A program made the position numbers and the translations under genes. The notes beneath the pieces are model-generated. The model ran no database searches, was not told where the DNA came from, and was given only the letters and a program-made list of their open reading frames with translations. From Palsa-883 sp963847615 (lineage in GTDB: Bacteria; Pseudomonadota; Alphaproteobacteria; Acetobacterales; Acetobacteraceae): a stretch of 64,000 nt of DNA. The DNA is taken from positions 198,830 to 262,829 of the forward strand of contig CAWKAN010000014.1 in the NCBI GenBank assembly GCA_963847615.1. The letters are read 5' to 3'. Below, one piece after another: positions 9,587-18,638 of the stretch (positions are counted from its first letter, which is position 1; each line of letters begins with the position of its first letter).

Positions 9587-10456
9587 ATGTCGGGCTGGAC
9601 ACGACGCCTTGCCGCCGGCTTCGCCTGGCTATCGCTGCTGGTCGTGCCGCCGCTCCTTGTCGTGCCGCCCCTCCTTGTCGTACCGCTGACCGCGGCCCAT
9701 GGCGGGTCCGCGATCGGCGTCGTGCTGTTGCACGGCAAACTCGGCCCGCCGATGGGGACTTCGTTTGGCCGCGCGCCGGCGATTGGCGCGCGGCTCATCG
9801 CCCGGCTGCGCAGCGCGGGTTATCTGGTGGCCACGCCTGAGATGTGCTGGTCGCGGAACCGTGGCTTCGACCGCCCCTATGTCGATTGCCTCCGCGACAT
9901 CGACGCAGCCGTCGCCGATCTCAAAGCGCATGGTGCCACGGCGATCGTGGTGGGCGGGCTGAGCCTGGGCGGCAACGCCGCCATCGCGTACGGCGCAACG
10001 CATCCGGGCCTGCTGGGTGTCATCGGTCTGGCGCCGGCCGACGACGCGCCGCTCAAGGCGCGGAACAGCCCGGCGTTCGCCCAAAGCATCGTCCAGGCGC
10101 GTGCGCTGGTGGCGCAAGGCAAGCCCGACGAAAAGACCAGCTTCGCCGACCTCAACACCGGCCCGCAGGGGTCCTACGGCATGGCGGTCACCACGACGCC
10201 GCGCATCTTCCTGAGTTTCGCCGCGCCGGACGGATTGGCAAACCTCCCGGCCGAGGTCGCCAAACTGACCATGCCGCTGCTCTGGGTGGCGGGCGGCAAC
10301 GACCCGACCCAGACCGCCGGGCGCGCTTATGCCTTCGACAAGGCCCCGGCCAATCCGCTCAATCGATACGTCGTCGTCAGCGCCACCCACCTTGAAACGC
10401 CGGATGCCGCTGCCGCCGCGGTGCTGGAGTGGCTGAAGGCGCTGCCGGCGCAGTAG
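9587..10456 (+). CDS. Exported alpha/beta hydrolase
   Basis: The protein starts with a signal peptide-like segment (RRLAAGFAWLSLLVV) containing a direct repeat VPPLLVVPPLLVVP. The hydrolase fold follows: nucleophile elbow GGLSLGGNAA (Ser), an acid candidate in VAGGNDPTQ, and the histidine in SATHLETPDA. It therefore has a full catalytic triad and is likely a periplasmic esterase or dienelactone hydrolase-like enzyme of unknown substrate. I choose the ATG at 9587 because it places the signal peptide at the N-terminus; ATG 9551 is an alternative. Palindrome P1 lies just downstream. Confidence 0.75.
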   Translation: MSGWTRRLAAGFAWLSLLVVPPLLVVPPLLVVPLTAAHGGSAIGVVLLHGKLGPPMGTSFGRAPAIGARLIARLRSAGYLVATPEMCWSRNRGFDRPYVDCLRDIDAAVADLKAHGATAIVVGGLSLGGNAAIAYGATHPGLLGVIGLAPADDAPLKARNSPAFAQSIVQARALVAQGKPDEKTSFADLNTGPQGSYGMAVTTTPRIFLSFAAPDGLANLPAEVAKLTMPLLWVAGGNDPTQTAGRAYAFDKAPANPLNRYVVVSATHLETPDAAAAAVLEWLKALPAQ

Positions 10457-10610
10457 CCGTCCACAACTCGGCAATCCGGATCGAGGTGGCGATTGCCGCG
10501 GCCGCCACCAGGCCGGCGGCGATCGTTGCGGTTGCGCTGGCGCGCGGATCGCGCGCCGGCGCCACCCGCCGCGCGATCCGTGCCGCGCCGCCGCCGCTCC
10601 CAAGGGGCGT

Positions 10611-10978
10611 GCCCCAGGGCAATCGGGTGAACGAAAGCAAGGTCGGGGCTCCGCCCCGAACCCCGCCAGGGGGGCGTTGCCCCCCTGGACCCCCCACCCC
10701 CCGGGACAAGTGCCCGGGGGCAGGCGCCGGCAGCGGCCTCTGGACTCCATGACTGGGAGTGTGGGGAGCGGGAGGGGGCGTGGGGGTATGGCGCCAGGGT
10801 CGCCCGTCGCGGCGGGCGACCCTGGCGCCATACCCCCACGCCCCCTCCCGCTCCCCACACTCCCAGTCCGGGGTTCCAAGGGCTCCGCCCTTGGCGGGGT
10901 TCCAAGGGGCAGCGCCCCTTGGTGGGGTCTGGGGCGAAGCCCCAGCCTTGCTTCGCTTCGCCCGATTGCCCTGGGGCC
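10611..10978. repeat. Large palindrome P, copy 1
   Basis: The core is an inverted repeat with arms at 10753-10806 and 10813-10866 (about 54 bp, essentially perfect) and a 6-base loop. It is flanked by smaller hairpins (GGGGCTCCGCCCC, CCAGGGGG...CCCCCTGG). The outermost words GCCCCAGGGCAATCGGG (left) and CCCGATTGCCCTGGGGC (right) are also inverted repeats. The orientation is shared with copies 2 and 3. It lies between the hydrolase and the oxidoreductase and could act as a very strong terminator. Confidence 0.85.
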
Positions 10979-11185
10979 ATGGATCGCCCGCGTGGCGCCG
11001 AACGCGCGCATGGTGGCATAGTGCTGCCCGCCACGGCCCGCACACCGTCACATCCGGTCTTTCTGCCGCCCGGTAGCCCCGGCAAACTGGCAACAATGCC
11101 GAAGCCTTCGCATAATCCGACCCAGGGACACCACGACAGGCGCAACCCGCGCCCAAGACGACATGATCCGGAAGGCACGATCCAT
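10979..11185. other. Leader of the oxidoreductase gene
   Basis: No gene is visible. A GGAAGG at 11170-11175 lies ten bases before the ATG at 11186 and is the probable ribosome-binding site. No promoter could be assigned with confidence. Confidence 0.4.
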
Positions 11186-14100
11186 ATGGATATCGAACTC
11201 GCCCATCCCGACACCACGCTCGAGAGCCGCTTCCTCGATCTTGACCGGCCGATCCTGCTCAGCGGCATCCAGGCGCTGGTCCGCGTGCTGCTGGAGCAGG
11301 CCCGGCTCGATCGTGCCGCGGGGCAGCGCAGCGCCGCCCTGGTGTCGGGCTATCGCGGTTCGCCGCTCGGCGGGCTGGACCGCGAGCTGTGGCGCAAGCA
11401 GGCGCTGCTGGAGGCGCACGACATCCGCTTCCAGCCCGGGCTGAACGAGGACCTCGCCGCCACGATGCTGTTCGGCACGCAGCAGCTGCACGCCTTCCCG
11501 GGGCCGAAATTCGACGGCGTGTTCGGGCTTTGGTACGGCAAGGGTCCCGGCGTCGATCGCAGCGGCGATGCGTTCCGCTGCGCCAACATGCTGGGCACCG
11601 ACCGGCTGGGCGGCGTGCTGGCGGCGGCGGGCGACGACCACGGCGCGCATTCCTCGACCTATCCGCACCAGACCGAGCAGGTGTTCGAGGGCGTGATGAT
11701 GCCGGTGCTGAACCCAGGTTCGGTGCAGGACATCGTCGATTTCGGCCTCGCCGGCTATGCGCTGTCGCGCTATTGCGGGCTGTGGGTGGCGCTGAAGACC
11801 ACCGCGGAGACCGCCGAGCAGGCCGCGACGATCGTCATCCCGGCGCGGCGCGGCTTTGCCGTGCCCGACCACCCGGTGCCGCCGCACGGCTTCAACATCG
11901 ACCACACGCTGCGCTATCCGGCCGACCGCGCCGAGCTGGAACGCCGCGTGGTGATGGAGCGGCTGCCGGCGGCGCTCGCCTGGGCGCGGGCCAACCGGCT
12001 GGACCGGCTGGTGTTCGGCGCGGCCGATGCGCCGATCGGCCTGGTCACCGTCGGGCGCGCGCATCCCGACACGCTGCACGCGCTGCGCGCGCTGGGGCTG
12101 GAGGGCCATCCGCAGCTGGCGCTGTACAAGGTCGGCATGACCTGGCCGCTGGAGACCGAGGGGCTGCGCGACTTCGCCCGCGGCAAGCGCGCGCTGCTGG
12201 TGATCGAGGAGAAGCGCAGCTTCGTCGAGGCGCAGCTGCGCGACGCGCTGTACCACCTGCCGTCCGACCAGCGCCCCGAGGTCGCCGGCAAGACGCTGCC
12301 CGAGCGGCGCGGCGCTGCTGTCGCCGTTGCTGGAGCTGTCGCCGGAATCGGTCGGCGCGGCGCTGGGCGCGTTCCTGCGCCCGCGCGGGCTGAACCTGCC
12401 CGACACGCCGGCGACGCCGATGATCGACCGCCCGGCGGGCCTGCTGCGCCGCATCCCGGCGTTCTGCGCCGGCTGCCCGCACGCCACCTCCACCAAGCTG
12501 CCGGAGGGCAGTTTCGCCAGCGCCGGCATCGGCTGCCATTTCATGGCGATGGACGACAGCGACGCGACGCGCACCTTCACCCAGATGGGCGGCGAAGGCG
12601 CGACCTGGGCGGGCCTCGCGCCGTTCACCGACACGCCGCATCTGTTCGCCAATATCGGTGATGGCACCTACACCCATTCCGGCCTGCTGGCGCTGCGCCA
12701 GGCGGTCGCCGCGGGCACGTCGATCACCTACAAGCTGCTGGTCAATGACGCTGTCGCAATGACCGGCGGGCAGCCCGCCGAGGGCGGCTACACGGTGCCG
12801 CAATACGCCCAGCAGGTCGCCGCCGAGGGGGTGACGCGCATCGCATGGTCGCCGACGCAGCCGATCGGCTGCCGCTGCCGTCGGTGCTGCCGAAGGGCAC
12901 CACGTTGCACACGCGCGGCGAGCTCGATGCGGTGCAGCGCGAGCTGCGCGCGCATCCGGGGGTCTCGGTGCTGATCTACGACCAGGTCTGCGCCACCGAG
13001 AAGCGGCGCCGGCGCAGGCGGGGGAAGCTGGCGCAGCCGGCGCGCAGCGTGGTGATCAACGAGCAGGTCTGCGAGAATTGCGGCGACTGCTCCACGCAAT
13101 CCGGCTGTATCGCGATCGAACCGGTCGAGACCGCGCTGGGGCGCAAGCGGCGGATCAATCCGACCGCGTGCAATGTCGATCTGTCCTGCCTGAAGGGGTT
13201 TTGCCCCAGTTTCGTGACCGTTGCCGGCGCCCCGCACGCGCCGGATGCCGATCCGCAGTGGCAAGCGCAGGAGGCTGCGCTGGCCGCCGGCCTGGCGCCG
13301 CCGGTGCTGCCGGCGGCCACGCCGTGGCGCGCGCTGTTCGCCGGCATCGGCGGCGGCGGCATCGTGACCTCGGGCGCGGTCCTGGCGATGGCGGCGCATC
13401 TGGAAGGCCGCCAGGTCAGCACGCTGGATTTCACCGGGTTGGCGCAGAAGAACGGCGCGGTCGTGGCGCACGTGCAGATCGGCGGGCCGGTCGATGGCGC
13501 GGCGGAGCTGGACGTGGTGCGCATCCCGCTCGGCAGCGCGGACCTGATGCTGGCCGCCGACCTCGCGGTGGCCGCCGCGCCCGGCGTGCTGGAGCGCAAC
13601 GCGCCGGGGGCCGCGGTGATCGGCAACCTCGACCTGGCCGCCACCGCCGAGTTCAAGCGCAACGCGGCGCTGCCGATCGATGCGGCACTGCATCGACGCG
13701 TGATCGAACGGACGACCGATCCGCGCGCCTCGGTCTATCTGCACGGGGTGCGGCTGGCCGAGCGGTTGTTCGGCAACGCGCAGGCGATGAACACGCTGCT
13801 GCTGGGCCTGGCCTGGCAGCGCGGGCTGATCCCGGTGGGCGAGGCGGCGATCCGGCGCGCGATCGAACTGAACGGGGCGGCGGTGCAGACCAACCTGCGG
13901 GCGTTTTTGTGGGGCCGCATCCTGGCGGCGCAGCCGGAGCTGATCGGGCAGATCCTGACCGACACGATCGCGCCGCCGCCAGCGACGCTGGAGGCGCTGA
14001 TCGAGTCCCGCATGGCGGCGCTGGCGGCGTATCAATCGCGCCGCTACGCCGCGCGCTATCGCCAGCTGGTCGCGCAGGTGATGGCGCGCGAGGCGGCGGT

Positions 14101-14626
14101 GCTCGGCCAGCCCGGCCGGCTGTCGCGCGCCGCGGCCGAGGGGCTGTATCGGGTGATGGCCTACAAGGACGAGTACGAGGTGGCGCGGCTGCACGCGGCG
14201 GCGACCTACGGCGCGCAGCCGGTGTTCCACCTGTCGCCGCCGTTGACCAGGGGGATCGATCCGGCCACGGGACGACGGCGCAAGCTGGCGATCCCCGGCT
14301 GGCTGGCCTTGCCGCTGTTCCGCGTGCTGCGGCATGGCAAGCTGCTGCGCGGCACCGCGCTGGACCCGTTCGGGCGCCAGGCGGAGCGGGTGTGGGAACG
14401 GGCGCTGATCGCGCAGTACCAGGCCGACCTGGCGGCGGCGATGGCGGCGCTGCGGGCGGACACGCTGGAGGCGGCGGTGGCGCTGGCGGAACTGCCCGAC
14501 CAGATCCGCGGCTTCGGGCCGGTGAAGGATGCGAACCGAGCGAAGGCGGCGGTGCTGCGGGCGGAGTTGCTGGGACGGTTGCAGGGGGCTCGGTCGGGCG
14601 CGCCGGTGGCGGTGGCGGCGGAGTAA
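11186..14626 (+). CDS. Indolepyruvate:ferredoxin oxidoreductase, fused IorA-IorB type (two frameshifts)
   Basis: The enzyme decarboxylates aryl-pyruvates such as indolepyruvate to acyl-CoA with ferredoxin reduction. The N-terminal pyrimidine-binding region (SGYRGSPLGGLDRELW), the TPP-binding part (CAGCPHATSTKLPEG; GDGTYTHSGLLALRQA), a cysteine cluster for a [4Fe-4S] centre (CENCGDCSTQSGC and CNVDLSCLKGFCPS) and the gamma domain (GIGGGGIVTSGAVLAM) occur in order. A DUF6537-like C-terminus follows. Total length of about 1,147 residues fits the fused family. One base is missing near 12312 and the frame changes again near 12845. Flanking residues are conserved, so sequence error is likely. Confidence 0.85.
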
Positions 14627-14678
14627 TGTCCCTTTAACCCATCCGGCGTTTTCTGTGTGGTGACGACGGTGAAGATGA

Positions 14679-14706
14679 TTCACCACAGAGGCACAGAGAC
14701 ACGGAG
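14679..14706. repeat. Left inverted repeat of GxxExxY cassette 1
   Basis: The sequence TTCACCACAGAGGCACAGAG followed by ACACGGAG is built from imperfect 7-8 base units. It matches the reverse complement of 15109-15136 at 24 of 28 positions. It ends eight bases before the start of the enclosed gene. Confidence 0.8.
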
Positions 14707-14714
14707 AAGAATCG

Positions 14715-15095
14715 GTGCGATCCCCGGATCAGTACGTGCTGACCGAGCGTGTCATTGGATTGGCGATCGAAGTCCATCGACATCTTGGGCCGGGTCTCCT
14801 TGAGTCAGCGTATGAGGAATGTCTGTGCTATGAGCTCGCGACCCACGATATCGAATTCGACCGGCAGGTGGCATTGCCGATCGTCTACAAGACGATCGCG
14901 CTGGATTGCGGATATCGGATGGACCTTGTGATCAACCGATGCCTGGTGATCGAGGTGAAGGCGATCGAGCGCCTCAATCCCATTCATGACGCGCAACTCT
15001 TGACGTATCTTCGTCTCAGTGGACATCGGGTCGGCCTTCTGATGAACTTTCATGCCATCCTGCTCAAGGACGGACTACGCCGGCTCATGCTATAG
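14715..15095 (+). CDS. GxxExxY protein (PD-(D/E)XK nuclease-like), intact copy
   Basis: This 126-residue protein has the family signature GLLESAYE (G-x2-E-x2-Y) at about residues 28-35 and a likely PD-(D/E)XK nuclease core: Asp in YRMDLVINR and the ExK pair in LVIEVKAIE. The conserved AQLLTYLRLSGHRVGLLMNF closes the domain. Biological role is unknown in general. The GTG start at 14715 lies within 10 bases of an inverted repeat that encloses the gene (14679-14706 and 15109-15136). Local GC content is visibly lower than that of the neighbours, which suggests transfer. Two decayed relatives occur in the window. Confidence 0.85.
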   Translation: MRSPDQYVLTERVIGLAIEVHRHLGPGLLESAYEECLCYELATHDIEFDRQVALPIVYKTIALDCGYRMDLVINRCLVIEVKAIERLNPIHDAQLLTYLRLSGHRVGLLMNFHAILLKDGLRRLML

Positions 15096-15108
15096 GTTGA
15101 CCGGCTTT

Positions 15109-15136
15109 CTCTGTGTCTCTGTGTCTCCGTGGTGAA
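15109..15136. repeat. Right inverted repeat of GxxExxY cassette 1
   Basis: CTCTGTGTCTCTGTGTCTCC followed by GTGGTGAA is the reverse complement partner of 14679-14706. It lies 13 bases after the GxxExxY stop codon and 8 bases before the acyl-CoA dehydrogenase ATG, so the cassette sits directly in the leader of that gene. Confidence 0.8.
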
Positions 15137-15144
15137 TTCTTAAC

Positions 15145-16266
15145 ATGTCCGCAGCTGATCCTCTCGTCCTCGAAATGGCGCACCGGTTCGCCCAGGAGCG
15201 CCTGGCCCCCGGCGCCGCGGCGCGGGAGAAGGCCGGTGCCATCGAGCCCGACATCATCGCCGAACTGGGTGAGCTTGGCTTCCTGGGGGCCACCACCTCG
15301 GCCGCCTGGGACGGGTCCGAGCTGGATCCCGTCACCTACGCCCTGGCGCTGGAGGAGATCGCCGCCGGCGACGGCTCGGTCTCCACGCTGGTTTCGGTGC
15401 ATAACTCGCCGACCTGCATCGTGCTGGAAGCCTTTGGCAGCGACGCGCAGCGGGCGCGCTGGCTGCGGCCGCTGGCGCGCGGCGAGCATGTCGGGTCGTT
15501 CGCGCTGACCGAGCCGCAGGCCGGGTCGGATGCGTCGAACCTGCGCACCCGGGCGGTGAAGCGGGGCGATCGTTACGTCATCAACGGGTCCAAGCAGTTC
15601 ATTTCGTCGGCGAGCATCCCCGGCAGCACCGTGCTGTTCGCGGTGACCGATCCGGCCGCCGGCAAGCGCGGGCTGTCGTGCTTCGTGGTGGACAAAGCCG
15701 CGCCGGGCTACCGGGTCGCGCGCAAGGAGGAAAAACTCGGGCAGAAGGCGTCGGAGACCTGCGCGCTGGCGTTCGAGGACATGGAGGTTGCCGAGGACCA
15801 GCGCATCGGCGCCGAGGGCGAGGGCTATCGCATCGCCCTCGCCACGCTGGAATCGGGGCGCATCGGCATCGCCGCGCAGAGCGTCGGCATGGCGCGCGCG
15901 GCGCTGGACTACGCGATCGCCTATGCGCGCGATCGCCATGCGTTCGGCGCGCGCATCATCGACCACCAGGCGGTCGGCTTCCGCCTGGTGGAGGCGAAGA
16001 CGCGGCTGACGGCGGCGCGCCAGCTTGTGGTGCATGCGGCGACGCTGAAGGCGGCGGGACAACCGGCGCTGGAGGCGGCCTGCATGGCGAAGCTGTTCGC
16101 CTCCGAGGCGGCGGAGGTGATTTGCAGCGCGGCGATCCAGACGCTTGGCGGGTATGGCTATCTGGCGGACTACCCGGTGGAGCGGATCTATCGCGATGTG
16201 CGGGTGTGCCAGATCTACGAGGGCACCTCGGACGTGCAGAAGATCATCCTGCAGCGGATGCTGTGA
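15145..16266 (+). CDS. Acyl-CoA dehydrogenase
   Basis: This 373-residue flavoprotein oxidises an acyl-CoA to the enoyl-CoA. Family landmarks are FALTEPQAGSDASNLRTRAV (signature 1 with FAD contacts), GYGYLADYPVERIYRDVRV (signature 2) and the catalytic Glu in IYEGTSDVQK. The length is typical. The substrate is not evident; short or branched chains are plausible given the nearby aryl-pyruvate oxidoreductase, which makes acyl-CoA products. Its leader is occupied by the right arm of GxxExxY cassette 1, so expression may depend on that insertion. Confidence 0.92.
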   Translation: MSAADPLVLEMAHRFAQERLAPGAAAREKAGAIEPDIIAELGELGFLGATTSAAWDGSELDPVTYALALEEIAAGDGSVSTLVSVHNSPTCIVLEAFGSDAQRARWLRPLARGEHVGSFALTEPQAGSDASNLRTRAVKRGDRYVINGSKQFISSASIPGSTVLFAVTDPAAGKRGLSCFVVDKAAPGYRVARKEEKLGQKASETCALAFEDMEVAEDQRIGAEGEGYRIALATLESGRIGIAAQSVGMARAALDYAIAYARDRHAFGARIIDHQAVGFRLVEAKTRLTAARQLVVHAATLKAAGQPALEAACMAKLFASEAAEVICSAAIQTLGGYGYLADYPVERIYRDVRVCQIYEGTSDVQKIILQRML

Positions 16267-16409
16267 TGGGTTGTAGGCTGTAACGGCGTGGCGCCGCGAC
16301 GGGCGGCAGAGGGTGGCGGCCCGGCGATCGGTCGGACCCCGCGTCGCGACCGCGGCGGGTTTGGTGGCATAGTGCGGGCCTTGCCACCACCGAACAGCAA
16401 GTCGATCGC

Positions 16410-16565
16410 ATGGACATCCATATCCGCCTGGTCATGCTGCAACCCTTGCTCCCCTTGGTCGCGGGGGTGGCGATCCTGCTGCGGCCGCGGCTGCTGCATT
16501 ACATCGTCGCGGCCTATCTCATCATCATCGGCGTGCTCGGGCTGTGGCCGCACCTGCTGCGCTAG
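16410..16565 (+). CDS. DUF3096 small membrane protein
   Basis: This 51-residue protein reads MLQPLLPLVAGVAILLRPRL then LHYIVAAYLIIIGVLGL. That is the two-helix DUF3096 pattern of a Leu-Gln-Pro lead and two hydrophobic segments around a PRLLxYIV motif. It is probably an inner-membrane protein of unknown role. It ends exactly at the CTAG (16562-16565) where repeat family A copy 1 begins, so the element supplies everything after its stop codon. Confidence 0.75.
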   Translation: MDIHIRLVMLQPLLPLVAGVAILLRPRLLHYIVAAYLIIIGVLGLWPHLLR

Positions 16566-16750
16566 CCCGCATGTCTCACACTGTTGCGGGACGATGGCGA
16601 TGGTCATTGTCTTGCCCCAAGGGACCAACGGAGGGTTTCGCGCCGCCGCCAAGACCGGGTGTCTTCGCAAGGCGCGAAAACCCCCATGGTCCCTTGGGGC
16701 GCGGCAAGGACCAAGCCAGCGCCCGCGACAGTGTGAGACATGCGGGTTAG
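16562..16750. mobile_element. MITE-like element, family A copy 1
   Basis: About 180 bp bounded by CTAG on the left and TTAG on the right. The terminal inverted repeat is CCCGCATGTCTCACACTGT followed by a C or T and GCGGG. The interior has a second inverted pair around CCCCAAGGGACCA/TGGTCCCTTGGGG. It encodes nothing. The flanking YTAR-type tetranucleotides fit duplication by an IS5-family transposase acting in trans, which is inference. Confidence 0.8.
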
Positions 16751-16884
16751 CCCGATCCGGCTGTGGTGACATCGCCCGGCTGGCGGAACTGACCGGCGAG
16801 CCACGCCGGGTTCGGCGCGCGCCCGGCGGCGGCCCCGGGCCGCGCGTGCCGGCGCGGCGCCCGGTTGCCGCTTGCCTGGCCGAT

Positions 16885-16898
16885 TGACCTGGCGCAAT
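16885..16898. promoter_or_regulatory. Possible FNR/FixK-like site upstream of ccmC
   Basis: TTGACCTGGCGCAA has a good left half-site (TTGAC) and a weaker right half (CGCAA against ATCAA). It lies 77 bases before the ccmC ATG. Compare the better sites in front of hemN and the host-attachment gene. The assignment is tentative. Confidence 0.35.
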
Positions 16899-16975
16899 GC
16901 GTCCCGTCATGCGGCGCGGGCACAACCCGCTGCGCAATATCGGTCGCCTTCAAATCGGGGTTCGGGTGGGATAGA

Positions 16976-17773
16976 ATGAATTTTGTGGACGCCTCTTCCG
17001 CCGCCGCCCCGCCGCGGAGCGCGCCGAAACCCGGCCGCTCGCTGCACCGCTTCGCCAACCCCGGGCGCTTCCTGCGCCTGTCGGGAACGCTGCTGCCGTG
17101 GCTGGCGGTGCCCGGCCTGCTGCTGACCGTCATCGGCCTGGTCTGGGGCCTGTTGTTCGCCCCGGCCGACTGGCAACAGGGCGACGCGGTGCGGATCATG
17201 TACATCCATGTGCCTGCCGCATGGCTGGCCTCCGCCGGCTATGTCGGGCTGGCCACCTGCTCGGTGCTGTCGCTGGTCTGGCGCCATCCGCTGGCCGACC
17301 TGGCGGCGGTGGAGATCGGGCCGGTCGGCGCCGGCTTCACCGCACTGTGCCTGGCCACCGGCAGCCTGTGGGGCAAGCCGATGTGGGGCGCCTGGTGGGT
17401 GTGGGACGCGCGGCTGACCTCGGTGCTGGTGCTGTTCTTCCTCTATCTTGGCCACATCGCCCTGGTGCGCGCGTTCGACGATCCGGAGCGCGGCTACCGC
17501 GCCGGCGCGATCCTGGCGCTGGTCGGCGCGGTCAACCTGCCGATCATCAAGTTCAGCGTGCAGTGGTGGAACACGCTGCACCAGCCGGACAGCATCACGC
17601 TGACCGGCGCGCCGACCATGTATCTGGGCATGCTGTGGCCGCTGTTCGTCTGCGCGCTGGGCTACACGCTGCTGTTCGCGGTGATCGTGCTGGCGCGCAC
17701 CCGCGCGGCGGTGATGGAGCGGCGCATCCGCGGCCTGCTGATGGCGCAGGCCAGCCGGGAGGCGCTGCCATGA
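16976..17773 (+). CDS. ccmC: Heme exporter/chaperone CcmC
   Basis: CcmC presents heme to CcmE on the periplasmic face during cytochrome c maturation. The WGAWWVWDARLTS tryptophan-rich motif is present, as are the flanking conserved histidines (MYIHVPAAW and WWNTLHQPDS) and about six hydrophobic helices across 265 residues. The N-terminal 30 residues are Pro/Arg-rich. The stop overlaps the ccmD start (ATGA). No ccmA, ccmB, ccmF, ccmG or ccmH is nearby, so the pathway is split. Confidence 0.93.
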   Translation: MNFVDASSAAAPPRSAPKPGRSLHRFANPGRFLRLSGTLLPWLAVPGLLLTVIGLVWGLLFAPADWQQGDAVRIMYIHVPAAWLASAGYVGLATCSVLSLVWRHPLADLAAVEIGPVGAGFTALCLATGSLWGKPMWGAWWVWDARLTSVLVLFFLYLGHIALVRAFDDPERGYRAGAILALVGAVNLPIIKFSVQWWNTLHQPDSITLTGAPTMYLGMLWPLFVCALGYTLLFAVIVLARTRAAVMERRIRGLLMAQASREALP

Positions 17774-18069
17774 CGCACCTGGTCCTGGCGCATTTCCCGA
17801 TGACCCATTGGCCGTTCATCGCCGCGTCCTACCTGATGGGGGTGCTGGTGCCGCTGGTGTTCGGCCTGGCCGCGTTCAGCCGGATGGGCAGCGCGCGCCG
17901 CCGGCTGGCCGCGATCGACCCCCGGGTCAACCGCCCGGGGGCAGGCCCGCGGGTCAACCGCCCCACCGGGTCAAGCCCGGTGGCAGGCTCTGGTGGCGCA
18001 GGCCCCCGGGTCAATCGCCCGGGGGCGGGCCCGCGCCGTGCCGGCGGCGCCCGCGGAGGCGCCGCGTGA
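17770..18069 (+). CDS. ccmD: Heme exporter protein CcmD with repeat-expanded tail
   Basis: The first 45 residues have a single membrane helix (FIAASYLMGVLVPLVFGLAA) and a basic segment, as in CcmD, which stabilises CcmC-CcmE. Family members are usually 45-70 residues, while this one has 99. The extra length is three imperfect repeats of PRVNRPGAG encoded by GC-rich palindromic units (about 17920-18045), apparently inserted in frame. The gene overlaps ccmC at its start and ccmE at its end (GTGA), so the three are translationally coupled. Confidence 0.85.
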   Translation: MTHLVLAHFPMTHWPFIAASYLMGVLVPLVFGLAAFSRMGSARRRLAAIDPRVNRPGAGPRVNRPTGSSPVAGSGGAGPRVNRPGAGPRRAGGARGGAA

Positions 18070-18569
18070 CCCGCAAGCGCCGCCGCCTGATCGTGCTGCT
18101 GGCCTGCGGCATCGGCCTGGGCACCGCCACCACGCTGGTGCTGAGCGCGTTCCGCGACAACCTGGTGTTCTTCCTGTCGCCGGCGCAGCTGGCGAAGGAC
18201 CCGCCGCCGCCCGGCCGCGACTTCCGCCTGGGCGGGCTGGTCGAGCAGGGCAGCGTGCACCGGACCACGGTGGACGGGCATCCGGCCGCCGCGTTCACCG
18301 TGACCGACGGCGGCGCCACGGTGAAGGTGACCTATGTCGGCATCCTGCCCGACCTGTTCCGCGAGGGCCAGGGCGTGGTGGCGTTCGGCGCGCTGCTGCC
18401 CGACGGCACGTTCCGCGCCTCCGAGGTGCTGGCCAAGCACGACGAGACCTATATGCCGAAGGATGTGGAGCAGGCCTTGAAGAAATCCGGCCACTGGAAT
18501 CCAGACGCCGGTCCGCCGCCGCCCGCTGCCACCTGGAATACGCTGGCACCGAAACAATCAGGCGGTTGA
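18066..18569 (+). CDS. ccmE: Cytochrome c-type biogenesis heme chaperone CcmE
   Basis: CcmE binds heme covalently through a histidine and passes it to apocytochrome c. The heme-binding motif is visible as VLAKHDETYMP (HxxxY). An N-terminal membrane anchor (LIVLLACGIGLGTATTLVL) precedes the OB-fold domain. At 167 residues the length is normal. The GTG start at 18066 overlaps the ccmD stop. The next usual gene, ccmF, is missing here; an ABC transporter follows instead. Confidence 0.93.
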   Translation: MTRKRRRLIVLLACGIGLGTATTLVLSAFRDNLVFFLSPAQLAKDPPPPGRDFRLGGLVEQGSVHRTTVDGHPAAAFTVTDGGATVKVTYVGILPDLFREGQGVVAFGALLPDGTFRASEVLAKHDETYMPKDVEQALKKSGHWNPDAGPPPPAATWNTLAPKQSGG

Positions 18570-18638
18570 ACCGGCGCCCCTGGTGACCGTTTGGTCATGC
18601 GGCGGTAAGCTCGCCGTCACCAGGGGAGAAACACCGCC

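Noticed and set aside
10611..10978. Phage or plasmid origin because of the large palindrome
   Set aside because: Four related copies are spread through the window between ordinary chromosomal genes, with no replication gene.
16562..16750. A riboswitch or attenuator before ccmC
   Set aside because: The same sequence occurs at 33151 and 43315 with terminal repeats and CTAG borders, so it is a mobile repeat.
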